A stretch of 64,000 nt of DNA. It comes from UBA7446 sp024639165. Its GTDB lineage: Bacteria > Bacteroidota > Bacteroidia > Flavobacteriales > Flavobacteriaceae. The notes under the pieces were generated by a model, which did not search any database, was not told the origin of the DNA, and saw nothing but the letters and a program-made list of their open reading frames with translations. Position 1 is the first letter of the stretch, and the number at the start of each line of letters is the position of its first letter. Both the position numbers and the translations under genes were made by a program. Shown one piece after another: positions 51,692-61,097 of the stretch. The stretch lies in NCBI GenBank assembly GCA_024639165.1, contig JAHEIX010000019.1, positions 124,001-188,000 on the forward strand. Reading direction: 5' to 3'.

Positions 51692-52392
51692 GTCAGGTTG
51701 GCTTCAAAAACACGGGAAAAGTGCTCCTTAAATTTCTTTATGACTTCTTGCATATCAACAGCTGCACCCAGCTCTTTTGCCATTGAAGTAATGGACTTGT
51801 CGGCTATACCACAAGGAATGATATAATCGAAAAAAGACAGGTCAGTATTAACATTTAGTGCAAATCCGTGCATGGTTACCCAACGGCTAGTACGAATACC
51901 CATGGCACATATTTTACGGGGATTGGCTCCTTCAACATCTAACCAAACACCTGTTTCGCCCTTGCTCCTAGTAGCTTCGATATTGAAATCGGCAAGAGTA
52001 GCTATAACGCATTCCTCCAAGAAGCGTAGATATTTGTGAATGTCTGTAAAAAAACAATCCAAATCCAAAATTGGATAGCCTACCAGCTGTCCCGGGCCGT
52101 GAAAGGTTATATCCCCTCCACGATTGGTTTTAAAAAAGCTTGCGCCTTTTTCTTTCAAAGTGGTATTATTTACCAGTAAATTATTTTTATCTCCGCTTTT
52201 ACCTAGGGTATAGACGGGAGGATGTTCAACAAAAAGCAGATGATGAGCCGTTGGGGTTTGGTCGTCTGGATTTCGGCGGTTGTGGATTTTTTGGTCTATG
52301 GTTTGTTGAAACAAATCCTGCTGTAAGGCAGTTGCAGCTTCATAAGTTACCAGTCCCAATTGGCGGGCGCGCACCGTTGGTTTATGGCTCAT
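51688..52392 (-). CDS. lipB: Octanoyl-[ACP]:protein N-octanoyltransferase
   Basis: 234-residue enzyme that moves octanoate from acyl carrier protein to lipoyl domains, the substrate for LipA. Motifs: LFVEHPPVYTLGKSG, NRGGDITFHGPGQLVGYPILDL, GVWLDV, KICAMGIRTSRWVTMHGFALNVN, and the catalytic Cys in IIPCGIADKSITSM. Overlaps the upstream YqaE gene by 11 bases. Confidence 0.95.
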   Translation of the reverse strand: MSHKPTVRARQLGLVTYEAATALQQDLFQQTIDQKIHNRRNPDDQTPTAHHLLFVEHPPVYTLGKSGDKNNLLVNNTTLKEKGASFFKTNRGGDITFHGPGQLVGYPILDLDCFFTDIHKYLRFLEECVIATLADFNIEATRSKGETGVWLDVEGANPRKICAMGIRTSRWVTMHGFALNVNTDLSFFDYIIPCGIADKSITSMAKELGAAVDMQEVIKKFKEHFSRVFEANLT

Positions 52393-52549
52393 AGTAAAAC
52401 GGTCGGTTGAGAATAATCAGTGCGCCTATGACGCCCGGCACCCAAGCACATAGTGTAAGTAAAAAAACAATAACAAAAGAACCACAGCCTCTATCAATTA
52501 CGGCTAGAGGGGGAAACAAGATGGCTAGTAGGACTCTAAATAAACTCAT
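52382..52549 (-). CDS. YqaE/Pmp3-family membrane peptide
   Basis: 55 residues from ATG 52549: MSLFRVLLAILFPPLAV, then DRGCGSFVIVFLLTLCAWVPG and a C-terminal IIxLNRPFYYEP. Two membrane helices with the central VIDRGC and CAWVPGVIGA motifs match the UPF0057/Pmp3 family, small plasma-membrane peptides linked to membrane potential and salt or cold stress. It lies just upstream of lipB and overlaps it by 11 bases. Confidence 0.85.
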   Translation of the reverse strand: MSLFRVLLAILFPPLAVIDRGCGSFVIVFLLTLCAWVPGVIGALIILNRPFYYEP

Positions 52550-52579
52550 GGTAGTTCAAAGATACAAATTCGTGATATC

Positions 52580-52609
52580 TTGAGAACTCATACGCATTGG
52601 TTATCTTTG
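52580..52609 (+). promoter_or_regulatory. Predicted lysS promoter (TTG-N19-TATCTTTG)
   Basis: TTG at 52580-52582, 19 bases, TATCTTTG at 52602-52609: an ideal Bacteroidota promoter. It fixes the lysS start at the ATG at 52627 rather than an upstream TTG. Confidence 0.65.
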
Positions 52610-52626
52610 CCACAGAAAAATTTGGG

Positions 52627-54318
52627 ATGCAAGAGCTATCAGAACAGGAACTTGTCCGTAGAGAGAAATTAGCAAAACTTCGTGAGTTGGGTATTGACCC
52701 TTATCCAGCGGCTGCTTTTGATGTTTCACACTACGCAACAACGGTTAGTGAACAATTTGAAAACGGTCTACATGTACGCATGAGCGGAAGGCTGATGTCA
52801 AGACGTGTGCAAGGAAAAGCCAGCTTTGCCGAGCTTCAAGATGCTACTGGTAGGGTACAGCTCTATTTTAACAGAGATATCTTGTGTCAAGGTGAAGACA
52901 AAACCCAGTATAACGACGTTTACAAAAAACTACTTGATATAGGCGATATCATAGGAATTGAAGGGGCCATGTTTACCACGCAAGTGGGAGAAAAAACTAT
53001 TGAAGTCCACCAATTGCATGTACTGAGCAAATCACTTCGCCCTTTACCGTTACCTAAAGTAGATGCCGAAGGCAACACCTATGATGCGTTTACAGATGCC
53101 GAGCAACGCTATCGTCAACGCTATGTGGATTTGATTGTAAACCCACAGGTGAAAGGTGCGTTTGTTAAACGCACCAAAATCACCAATACCATTCGTTCGT
53201 TTTTTAACGATCGTGGCTATCTAGAAGTTGAAACGCCCATATTACAACCCATTCCTGGTGGTGCTGCAGCACGTCCGTTTGTGACACATCACAACGCACT
53301 AAACATACCGCTCTATCTCCGTATTGCTAACGAATTATACTTAAAGCGCTTGATCGTAGGGGGGTTTGACGGTGTTTATGAATTTGCTAAAGATTTCAGA
53401 AACGAAGGGATGGACAAAACCCACAACCCTGAATTTACGGTAATGGAACTCTATGTGGCCTACAAGGATTACCACTGGATGATGGAAACAACGGAGGCCT
53501 TACTAGAAGAAGTGGCTGTTGCTGTTAACGGTGTAGCTGCCGTAGCGGTTGGTGAAAATAAAATAAACTTTAAGGCGCCATATCCACGAGTGCCCATTTT
53601 AGATGCCATTCAAGAACACACAGGAATCGATGTTTCAGGAATGGATGAGGATGCATTGCGTGAGACTTCAAAAAAATTAGGTCTCGAAGTAGACGAAACC
53701 ATGGGTAAAGGAAAGCTTATTGACGAGTTGTTTGGTGAGCTTTGTGAACACCACTACATCCAACCCACATTTATAACGGACTACCCAAAAGAAATGAGTC
53801 CTCTGACCAAGGCACACCGCAGCAAACCTGGCTTGACAGAACGCTTTGAGCTAATGGTTAATGGGAAAGAACTGGCCAATGCCTATTCAGAATTAAACGA
53901 TCCCATTGAACAGCGAGAACGTTTTGAAGACCAAATGGCACTCTCTGAAAAAGGAGATGACGAGGCCATGTTTATTGACCAAGATTTTCTTCGTTCATTG
54001 GAATACGGCATGCCACCCACTTCAGGGATTGGTATTGGCATTGATCGCCTTACCATGCTGTTGACCAACAATAACTCTATTCAAGAGGTACTGTTTTTTC
54101 CACAGATGCGTCCTGAGAAAAAAGGACCTAAGCTGACGGAAGAGGAACAGTTAGTTGTTGACTTGCTCAAAAAAGAAAGCCCCGTTGCACTTTCATCATT
54201 AAAAGAGCAATCAGGGCTTAGTAATAAAAAATGGGATAAGACCATCAAAGGCTTAACAGCTAAATCAATTGCAGAAGTCAACAAAACTGATGATGACTTA
54301 TTGGTTAGGCTCCTTTAG
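52627..54318 (+). CDS. lysS: Lysine--tRNA ligase
   Basis: Class II synthetase of 563 residues from ATG 52627 (MQELSEQELVRRE). N-terminal OB-fold anticodon domain (about 55-145), motif 1 (GYLEVETPILQPIPGG), motif 2 (FRNEGMDKTHNPEFTVMELY) and motif 3 (GIGIGIDRLTML). An extra tail of about 65 residues after motif 3 (LTEEEQLVVDLLKKE...) is found in flavobacterial LysRS. Overlaps the convergent OmpA-family gene by four bases. Confidence 0.96.
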   Translation: MQELSEQELVRREKLAKLRELGIDPYPAAAFDVSHYATTVSEQFENGLHVRMSGRLMSRRVQGKASFAELQDATGRVQLYFNRDILCQGEDKTQYNDVYKKLLDIGDIIGIEGAMFTTQVGEKTIEVHQLHVLSKSLRPLPLPKVDAEGNTYDAFTDAEQRYRQRYVDLIVNPQVKGAFVKRTKITNTIRSFFNDRGYLEVETPILQPIPGGAAARPFVTHHNALNIPLYLRIANELYLKRLIVGGFDGVYEFAKDFRNEGMDKTHNPEFTVMELYVAYKDYHWMMETTEALLEEVAVAVNGVAAVAVGENKINFKAPYPRVPILDAIQEHTGIDVSGMDEDALRETSKKLGLEVDETMGKGKLIDELFGELCEHHYIQPTFITDYPKEMSPLTKAHRSKPGLTERFELMVNGKELANAYSELNDPIEQRERFEDQMALSEKGDDEAMFIDQDFLRSLEYGMPPTSGIGIGIDRLTMLLTNNNSIQEVLFFPQMRPEKKGPKLTEEEQLVVDLLKKESPVALSSLKEQSGLSNKKWDKTIKGLTAKSIAEVNKTDDDLLVRLL

Positions 54319-55424
54319 TAGAACTTAAATTCAGTTCTCCTGTTTTTTGCATGTTGGGTTTCTGAACAAGAAACACCGTCTTTACAGTCATTTAGCAATT
54401 TTGACTCGCCATATCCTACTGCAATCAAGCGAGAAGTTTCAATTCCCTTTTGATTCAAATATGAAACAACTGATTTTGATCTTTTATTTGACAGGCTTTT
54501 GTTAAATTCATGTCCACCCCGTGAATCGGTATGGGAGCCTACCTCAACAATAGCATCTGGATGTTGCTTCATTCTTGAAAGAATATGCTTATCTATAATT
54601 CTTTTGGACTTTGCAGTTAGTTTTGCACTGCCCAATTCATAGTGAATCGGTAAAATAATGGCGTCTTTAGGAAGTGTACATGGGACTTCACGCCAAGCCT
54701 CCATACCTCCTTTTTTGACCAGTACCCGCTTTTCAACAGTGGTATAAACAGCAGGCACCTTAATTGCCTTTGTTGTTTCATCCTTTACCAAAACACGGCG
54801 CTCCACAAATTCTTTTACTTCTGGAATATCGATTGCAATGGTTTGCGCAGGCGTTTCCATAACCTCACGCTTTACAAGCTTGTATTTCCCGCCTTTTTGT
54901 TTGGTAGTACTTGTCGCATCAGAGACGAGTTTTTTTACGGGAATTTCTCTGATTACAGGAGGATCTTGTTTATAATAAAAAATACGACAATCATCTGCGT
55001 TAATTGAAGGACAATCTGGGTTTTCACCAGCCACCCATTTACCTGACTCACTCTTTACTTCAACAGACTCATATGCGTCGGTAAAAGTGGCCATTTTTGG
55101 ATATTGTTTGTTGTAGGGCTCTTCAATCCAAAAGGTGTCGTAAACCGTTTTAAATACGGCTGGAACATACTTGTATTTTTTTGAAGCAGGCTTTACTATG
55201 ACTTCGTCTTTTACAGCCTTGTATTCAGCAGGCACCACTTCTAGCACATTATGTGCAGGAACTTCAACAACGCGAACAGTCTTTATTTCAAACTGATCAG
55301 GAACAATACATTTTGCATAGCATTTTCCTGGATCTGGACTGTCGGGTAATTTTTCTAGGTATTGTTCTTGTGCGTAAAATATGGTTACGCACAAAAACAT
55401 AAAAATTGTGTATATAAATTTCAT
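54315..55424 (-). CDS. OmpA-family outer-membrane protein with internal repeats
   Basis: 369 residues from ATG 55424 (MKFIYTIFMFLCV). Signal peptide to about residue 18 (FYAQ), then a region with two long repeats of the pattern VxxxPAxxxxxxxPxxYxxVxxxVxVK...VPAVxxTV, and a C-terminal OmpA peptidoglycan-binding domain (IHYELGSAKL, VEVGSHTDSRGG, SNKRSKSVVSYL, NRRTEF). Anchors the outer membrane to the cell wall; the repeat region's role is unknown. Divergent from the metalloprotease gene. Confidence 0.9.
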   Translation of the reverse strand: MKFIYTIFMFLCVTIFYAQEQYLEKLPDSPDPGKCYAKCIVPDQFEIKTVRVVEVPAHNVLEVVPAEYKAVKDEVIVKPASKKYKYVPAVFKTVYDTFWIEEPYNKQYPKMATFTDAYESVEVKSESGKWVAGENPDCPSINADDCRIFYYKQDPPVIREIPVKKLVSDATSTTKQKGGKYKLVKREVMETPAQTIAIDIPEVKEFVERRVLVKDETTKAIKVPAVYTTVEKRVLVKKGGMEAWREVPCTLPKDAIILPIHYELGSAKLTAKSKRIIDKHILSRMKQHPDAIVEVGSHTDSRGGHEFNKSLSNKRSKSVVSYLNQKGIETSRLIAVGYGESKLLNDCKDGVSCSETQHAKNRRTEFKFY

Positions 55425-55548
55425 GATATTAAGATTTGGTGGATTAAATTTAAGGAAAAATAGCAAAAAAGAATACGCTATTATTAAACTTCTACAAGTT
55501 GGTAATGTTATTTATTTTCAACACTTTAGCATACTAAATAAAAAAATA

Positions 55549-58044
55549 ATGAATAGAATATCGTTCCTCCTCATTGGTTTTGCCCTAATGATTGCATGTC
55601 CTACACACGCACAACTTGGCAAACTTTTTAAAAAGAAAAAGCCTCCCGTAATTGAAAAGCCAAAGCCTAAAAAGGAAGATAAAAACGGCATTAAACCCTA
55701 TGATAAGGTAATAACCGAAAAAGCCATTACCGACAAGGGATTGTTTGATGTGCATACGGTTGACGACAAATTCTATTACGAAATTCCAGACTCCTTGTTT
55801 GGGGCGGAAATGCTAATGGTTACACGAATTGCCAAAACAGCCTCAGGGATCGGATTTGGTGGTGGAAAACAAAATACCCAAGTATTGCGCTGGGAGAGAG
55901 ACAGCAAAAAAGTATTACTCCGTGTGGTTTCACACGAGGTTGTGGCAGCAGACTCCCTTCCTATACATGAGGCAGTTGTCAATTCAAACTTTGAACCTAT
56001 CCTCTATCGATTTGACATCAAATCCATTGGAAAAGATTCGACTTCTACTGTGATTGAAATCAACAAACTTTTTGAAACAGACGTTAAAGCACTTGGTTTT
56101 CCTGCCTCGAGAAGAAAAACTTACAAAATATCAAGTATGGATAAATCAAGATCGTTTATCAATACGCTCAAAAGCTATCCCCTCAACATAGAGGCACGCC
56201 ATATAAAAACCTATAATTCTAGTTCTCCACCATCTAATTCGAGTACTGGTTCGATTAGTTTAGAAATCAGTAATTCCATGATCTTACTTCCCAAAAAGCA
56301 AATGAAAAGACGCTATTTTGATCAACGTGTAGGCTGGTTTTCTAGAGGGCAAACGGACTATGGTCTAGATGTACAAGAAAGCAAAACGGTGCGCTACCTT
56401 GATCGTTGGCGCTTGGAAATAAAAGATGAGGATGTAGAAAAATTTAATCGGGGTGAATTGGTTGAACCCAAAAAACCCATCGTGTATTACATTGATAGAG
56501 CTACCCCAAAAAAATGGGTGCCCTATTTAAAGCAAGGGATTGAAGATTGGCAAGTAGCGTTTGAGGAAGCAGGCTTTAAAAATGCCATTATTGCCAAAGA
56601 CCCACCAACACCCGAAGAAGACCCAGATTGGAGTCCAGAAGATGTGCGCTATTCAGTTGTGCGTTATTTGGCTTCGCCTATTCCCAATGCCAACGGGCCA
56701 CACGTAAGTGACCCTCGATCGGGTGAAATTTTAGAGTCTGACATCAACTGGTACCACAATGTGATGACGCTCTTGCGTAATTGGTTTTTTGTACAAACGG
56801 CCGCCATAAATCCTGAAGCTAGAGGCGTAGCGTTTAAGGATGAAATTATGGGTCGTTTGATTCGGTTTGTGTCTGCACACGAAGTAGGGCACACCATTGG
56901 ACTGCCTCACAATATGGGAAGCAGTGTCGCGTTCCCTGTTGATTCGTTGCGCTCTGCATCTTTTACTAAAAAATATGGTACGGCACCTTCCATCATGGAT
57001 TATGCCCGCTTTAACTATATAGCACAGCCTGGAGACGGAGATGTATCGTTGATGCCAGTTATTGGGGTTTATGACAAACATGCCGTTCGCTGGGGCTATC
57101 GTCCTATTCCTTCGGCTGAAACGGCAGCAGAGGAAAAGGAAACCTTGGACAAATGGATTTTAGCACATCAAGACGATCCTATGTATCGTTTTGGAAGCCA
57201 ACAATTTGGAAATCCAATTGACCCAAGTTCACAAACAGAAGATCTAGGTGACAATGCCATAAAAGCAAGTGCCTATGGTATTGCCAACCTAAAAAGAATC
57301 GTACCCAATCTCATTGAATGGACTGCAGAGGACGGCAAAGACTACGAGGATTTACAAGATTTATATAACCAAGTATTGGGTCAGTTTAATCGTTATATGG
57401 GACATGTGGCAGCTAATATTGGCGGTGTTTATGAATATTATAAGACCTATGACCAAGAAGGTGCGGTATATACATATGTTGACAAAAAGCACCAGCGTGC
57501 TTGCATGCAGTTCTTACAAAAAGAATTATTCACAACGCCCACTTGGATGTTAAACAATGAGATATTCAATAAAATAGAATTCGCAGGCGTACTTGACCGT
57601 ATGCGTCGTATGCAAACAGGAACGCTTAACCGTCTGTTGGGCTTTGATCGCTTGGCACGTATTTCTGAAAATGAGGCACTCAATGGAAATGATGCGTATG
57701 CATTGGTAGAAATGATGACCGCCTTGCGAAAAGGCATCTGGAGTGAGCTGAATAACAACAAAGACATTGGAATTTATCGAAGAAATTTACAACGTGCTTA
57801 TATTGACCGCTTGGGGTATCTGATGACCGAAAGTCAAGAACCATTAGAAGGTTCAGCCAGAAGATATAGCAATCGCACTAGAGTGCTTGTGAGTCAATCG
57901 GATATAAGAGCCGTAAGTAGGGCGCAATTGATAAATCTTAAAAACACCATCAATTCAAGTTTGCCTGCTACGACAGATCAAAACACACGATACCACTTGC
58001 AAGAAGCTGTGGTGCGTATTGATGCAATACTTGATCCTAGTTAA
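55549..58044 (+). CDS. Secreted zinc metalloprotease (DUF5117/DUF5118 family)
   Basis: 831 residues from ATG 55549 (MNRISFLLIGFALM). Signal peptide (1-23, PTHAQ), a Lys/Pro-rich segment, a DUF5118-like then DUF5117-like region, and a metzincin-type site HEVGHTIGLPHN at residues 444-455 (zinc ligands His444, His448, His454; Glu445 catalytic) followed by SIMDYARFNY, a Met-turn-like motif. Exported protease; substrate unknown. One base from the convergent hemL. Confidence 0.9.
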   Translation: MNRISFLLIGFALMIACPTHAQLGKLFKKKKPPVIEKPKPKKEDKNGIKPYDKVITEKAITDKGLFDVHTVDDKFYYEIPDSLFGAEMLMVTRIAKTASGIGFGGGKQNTQVLRWERDSKKVLLRVVSHEVVAADSLPIHEAVVNSNFEPILYRFDIKSIGKDSTSTVIEINKLFETDVKALGFPASRRKTYKISSMDKSRSFINTLKSYPLNIEARHIKTYNSSSPPSNSSTGSISLEISNSMILLPKKQMKRRYFDQRVGWFSRGQTDYGLDVQESKTVRYLDRWRLEIKDEDVEKFNRGELVEPKKPIVYYIDRATPKKWVPYLKQGIEDWQVAFEEAGFKNAIIAKDPPTPEEDPDWSPEDVRYSVVRYLASPIPNANGPHVSDPRSGEILESDINWYHNVMTLLRNWFFVQTAAINPEARGVAFKDEIMGRLIRFVSAHEVGHTIGLPHNMGSSVAFPVDSLRSASFTKKYGTAPSIMDYARFNYIAQPGDGDVSLMPVIGVYDKHAVRWGYRPIPSAETAAEEKETLDKWILAHQDDPMYRFGSQQFGNPIDPSSQTEDLGDNAIKASAYGIANLKRIVPNLIEWTAEDGKDYEDLQDLYNQVLGQFNRYMGHVAANIGGVYEYYKTYDQEGAVYTYVDKKHQRACMQFLQKELFTTPTWMLNNEIFNKIEFAGVLDRMRRMQTGTLNRLLGFDRLARISENEALNGNDAYALVEMMTALRKGIWSELNNNKDIGIYRRNLQRAYIDRLGYLMTESQEPLEGSARRYSNRTRVLVSQSDIRAVSRAQLINLKNTINSSLPATTDQNTRYHLQEAVVRIDAILDPS

Positions 58045-58045
58045 T

Positions 58046-59335
58046 TTATAATGCTTTAAGCGTTTCAGAAAAGGCCTCCAGCGTATGCTCGAGGTCTTTT
58101 TGGGTTATGGCATCATTTAAGAAGTAACTTTCAAAAGCACTAGGTGGTAAATAAACCCCACGCTGTAACATGCCGTGGAAATACTTTTTAAAATATTTGT
58201 TATTCCCCTTTGCTGCGGTTTCAAAATCGACAACGGGCTTGTCTGTAAAATGGAGTGACATCATGGAGCCTAGCCTGTTGATTTGATAAGGAAGCCCTTT
58301 TTGCTCCAACAGCGGAATCATCTCTTGGTGTAAAAAGGCCGTTTTATCTGCCAAACTTGTATATGTTTCTGGATGTTCATACAACAAATCTAACATGGTT
58401 AGTCCAGCGGTCATAGCCAGTGGATTACCGCTCAAGGTCCCCGCCTGATAAACGGGTCCAAGTGGTGCTAAATAGTCCATAATTTCTTTTCGGGCAGCAA
58501 AAGCACCAACAGGCAAACCTCCGCCTATTACTTTGCCGTAAGTAACCAAATCGGCTCGAACGCCAAGACATTCCTGAGCACCGCCTTGGGCCAATCTAAA
58601 TCCTGTCATGACCTCGTCAAAAATAAGAACTGTGCCATGTGCATCACACAAACTACGCAAGCCTTCCAAGAAGCCTTCTTGAGGTAGAATACAACCCATA
58701 TTACCCGCTACAGGCTCAACGATTATGGCTGCAATTTGTTCTGGGTTGGCATGAAATATTTCGGCCACTTGTTCGAGGTTGTTGTATGCTGCAAGAAGGG
58801 TGTCTTTTGCCGTGCCTGCTGTTACGCCCGGACTGTTTGGGCTACCAAAAGTTACGGCACCACTTCCGGCTTGAATCAAAAAGGCATCTGCGTGTCCGTG
58901 ATAGCAACCTGCAAATTTGATGATTTTGTCACGTCCAGTAAAACCTCGTGCCAGTCGCACCGCACTCATACAGGCTTCTGTTCCTGAATTGACAAAGCGA
59001 ATTTGATCCATATGAGGCACCATAGACAGCGCACGTTTGGCAATTTCAGTTTCCAATGCCGTTGGAATGCCATAGGAAGTTCCTTTTTCAGCACGCGCTT
59101 GAATGTCGGCGACCACTTTGGGATGCGCATGTCCCAAAATCATGGGCCCCCAAGATGCTATAAAATCTATATAACGATTTTGATCCTCATCATATAGGTA
59201 AGCGCCCTTTGCGTGTGTTAGGAAAATAGGTGTTCCACCAACCGCATTAAAGGCACGTACTGGAGAGTTTACCCCGCCAGGAATTACTTTCTTCGCCTCA
59301 TTGAATAAGACACTACTACGTTGGTACTTCATCAT
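58046..59335 (-). CDS. hemL: Glutamate-1-semialdehyde 2,1-aminomutase
   Basis: PLP enzyme of 429 residues forming 5-aminolevulinate in the C5 haem pathway. FNEAKKVIPGGVNSPVRAF start, MILGHAHP, FVNSGTEACMSAVRLAR, FAGCYHGHAD, LIFDEVMTGFR and the PLP lysine in TYGKVIGGGLPVGAF. Overlaps the upstream glucosaminidase gene by four bases (ATGA). Confidence 0.97.
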   Translation of the reverse strand: MMKYQRSSVLFNEAKKVIPGGVNSPVRAFNAVGGTPIFLTHAKGAYLYDEDQNRYIDFIASWGPMILGHAHPKVVADIQARAEKGTSYGIPTALETEIAKRALSMVPHMDQIRFVNSGTEACMSAVRLARGFTGRDKIIKFAGCYHGHADAFLIQAGSGAVTFGSPNSPGVTAGTAKDTLLAAYNNLEQVAEIFHANPEQIAAIIVEPVAGNMGCILPQEGFLEGLRSLCDAHGTVLIFDEVMTGFRLAQGGAQECLGVRADLVTYGKVIGGGLPVGAFAARKEIMDYLAPLGPVYQAGTLSGNPLAMTAGLTMLDLLYEHPETYTSLADKTAFLHQEMIPLLEQKGLPYQINRLGSMMSLHFTDKPVVDFETAAKGNNKYFKKYFHGMLQRGVYLPPSAFESYFLNDAITQKDLEHTLEAFSETLKAL

Positions 59336-60132
59336 TTTACTTTGAGTTGTTGACCGACAGCCAGTTCATTTGAGCGCAATCCATTACGCTCTTTAAGAGC
59401 TTGAACTGAAGTATTAAATTGCTTGGCAATAGCATAAAGGGTATCGCCTTGTTTTACGGTGTAATCTTGGTTACCTGAATCTTTGCTTTTTTGACTTTTT
59501 CCCCTTTTAGCTTTTTTGGATTTTATGGGTGCTTTGCTGCCGTCAAATTGCCAAAGCTCGTAGCGTTCAATGAGCGATATGAGTTTGTAGGCATATTGGG
59601 GATCGGTAGCATAACCCGCTTTTTTTAAGCCATGTGCCCAGCTCACATAATCCGTTTTCTTCATTTTAAACAGTTTGCTGTAACGGTCTCTGTAGCGTAA
59701 GAACTCGGAGTGGTCTCTGTAGGACTGGGCTACTTTTTTATACTTGCGAAAACACTCTCCTTTGGCGTCATCGTCGTGAGAAACGCTAGGCCCGCGCCAC
59801 CCTTTGTGGCATTTAATACCAAAATGGTTGTTGGACTTGACCGCTAATTTGCCAACGCCTGCTTGCGATTCCAGTAACCCTTGCGCTAGGGTAATACTTG
59901 CTGGTATTCCAAATTTTTTCATCTCCTTTTGTGCGAGTGGTGCATACTGAACAACATAAACCTTCATCCGCATATGGGCGTCCATATCAGCAAGTTTTTT
60001 TGCTGTTTGCTTGGGTGATTTGTTTTCAATTTTTTTAGCGTTTCGCTTTACTTCACCATTGTAGACTACTTTTTTTGACCCACAGGATGTTAGCATAAGT
60101 GCGCTAAGAAAAAAAGTTAGGATTCTGGCCAT
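59332..60132 (-). CDS. Glucosaminidase-LysM lipoprotein
   Basis: 266 residues from ATG 60132 (MARILTFFLSAL), chosen because the lipobox LTSC (Cys17) then falls in the right place; an upstream ATG would lie deep in the preceding gene. FlgJ-like glucosaminidase domain at about 60-195 with catalytic Glu in LAQGLLESQAGVGKLA and FGIKCHKGW, then a Lys-rich linker and one LysM domain (YTVKQGDTLYAIAKQF) at the C-terminus. Cleaves peptidoglycan glycan strands at the outer membrane. Overlaps the ACC-deaminase-like gene by 16 bases. Confidence 0.9.
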   Translation of the reverse strand: MARILTFFLSALMLTSCGSKKVVYNGEVKRNAKKIENKSPKQTAKKLADMDAHMRMKVYVVQYAPLAQKEMKKFGIPASITLAQGLLESQAGVGKLAVKSNNHFGIKCHKGWRGPSVSHDDDAKGECFRKYKKVAQSYRDHSEFLRYRDRYSKLFKMKKTDYVSWAHGLKKAGYATDPQYAYKLISLIERYELWQFDGSKAPIKSKKAKRGKSQKSKDSGNQDYTVKQGDTLYAIAKQFNTSVQALKERNGLRSNELAVGQQLKVK

Positions 60133-61055
60133 TGCGCTTGATACTGATAATTGTAGCCAGCGATTCCCTGCGTTCCGCCAGTGTGAATAAGTAAAATATA
60201 TGTTCCGAACGTCCATGTATTATCTTTTATCATTTGCACCAACTGAAACAGCATGGGTGCCGTGTAAATAGGATCCAATAGCACGCCTGTTTTTTCAATT
60301 AACTCGTTGGCAAATGCAACAAGCCTTTTATCGATATTGGCGTAACCCGCATAGGATGGGTGCCGTATGAGCTCCCAATTATCACGTGATACAAAGGTAC
60401 GAATACGGTCTGGGATTGTGGCATCATCTACCATTTGAAAGCCCACAACTTTTTGATGTGCGGCAGCTGATGCTGCCAATCCGGCTAAGGTACCTCCAGT
60501 TCCTACAGCACATCCGACAACATCAAAACGTATGTCGTCATTAGTCAATATTTCCGTGCACCCCTTAACCGCCAGTTTGTTGGTACCCCCCTCAGGAACA
60601 ACCAATAGGTTTTTAGTTGTTACGAGTTGGCGTGCTTTTTCACCGTGTTCTTTTAGCTTGTATTCAGCTCGGGAAACAAATACCAGCTGCATACCCTTGG
60701 CCTGACACTGAGACAAGGTTGGATTCAATGGTTTAGTTGCAAGTTCTTCGCCTCTTACTATACCAACTATAGGAATTTGTTCTTGCGCGGCCAGTGCAGC
60801 TGCAGCAGCAAGATGGTTGGAGTAAGCTCCACCAAAGGTAAGCATACCTGTAGCAGAGGAGGTTTTTAAGGCTTTAAAATTATATTTGAGTTTACGCCAT
60901 TTGTTACCAGAAGCTAAAGGAAAAACCAAGTCCTCTCTTTTGAGATAAACCGAAACCCCTTTTTCCTCAAATTCGGGAAGTGGCACGTATTCGTTTATGG
61001 CGGTTGGTTTGAGCACATTCAAAAATACGTGATTATATGTGTTATATTTAGACAT
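60117..61055 (-). CDS. PLP enzyme of the ACC deaminase/D-cysteine desulfhydrase family
   Basis: 312-residue fold-type II PLP enzyme. The PLP lysine lies in ASGNKWRKLKYN (about residue 52), GGAYSNHLAA binds the cofactor, GTGGTLAG is the phosphate loop and HTGGTQGI is C-terminal. Family members deaminate 1-aminocyclopropane-1-carboxylate or desulfurate D-cysteine; true ACC deaminases need specific Tyr residues not checked here, so the substrate is open. First gene of a three-gene overlapping run with the glucosaminidase and hemL. Confidence 0.85.
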   Translation of the reverse strand: MSKYNTYNHVFLNVLKPTAINEYVPLPEFEEKGVSVYLKREDLVFPLASGNKWRKLKYNFKALKTSSATGMLTFGGAYSNHLAAAAALAAQEQIPIVGIVRGEELATKPLNPTLSQCQAKGMQLVFVSRAEYKLKEHGEKARQLVTTKNLLVVPEGGTNKLAVKGCTEILTNDDIRFDVVGCAVGTGGTLAGLAASAAAHQKVVGFQMVDDATIPDRIRTFVSRDNWELIRHPSYAGYANIDKRLVAFANELIEKTGVLLDPIYTAPMLFQLVQMIKDNTWTFGTYILLIHTGGTQGIAGYNYQYQAQWPES

Positions 61056-61097
61056 ACATTCGGCATGTTTTTTGATTGCTACTAAATAAATTTAATT

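Noticed and set aside
55381..55548. N-terminal extension of the metalloprotease
   Set aside because: It overlaps the divergent OmpA-family gene start and would bury the signal peptide that begins at 55549.
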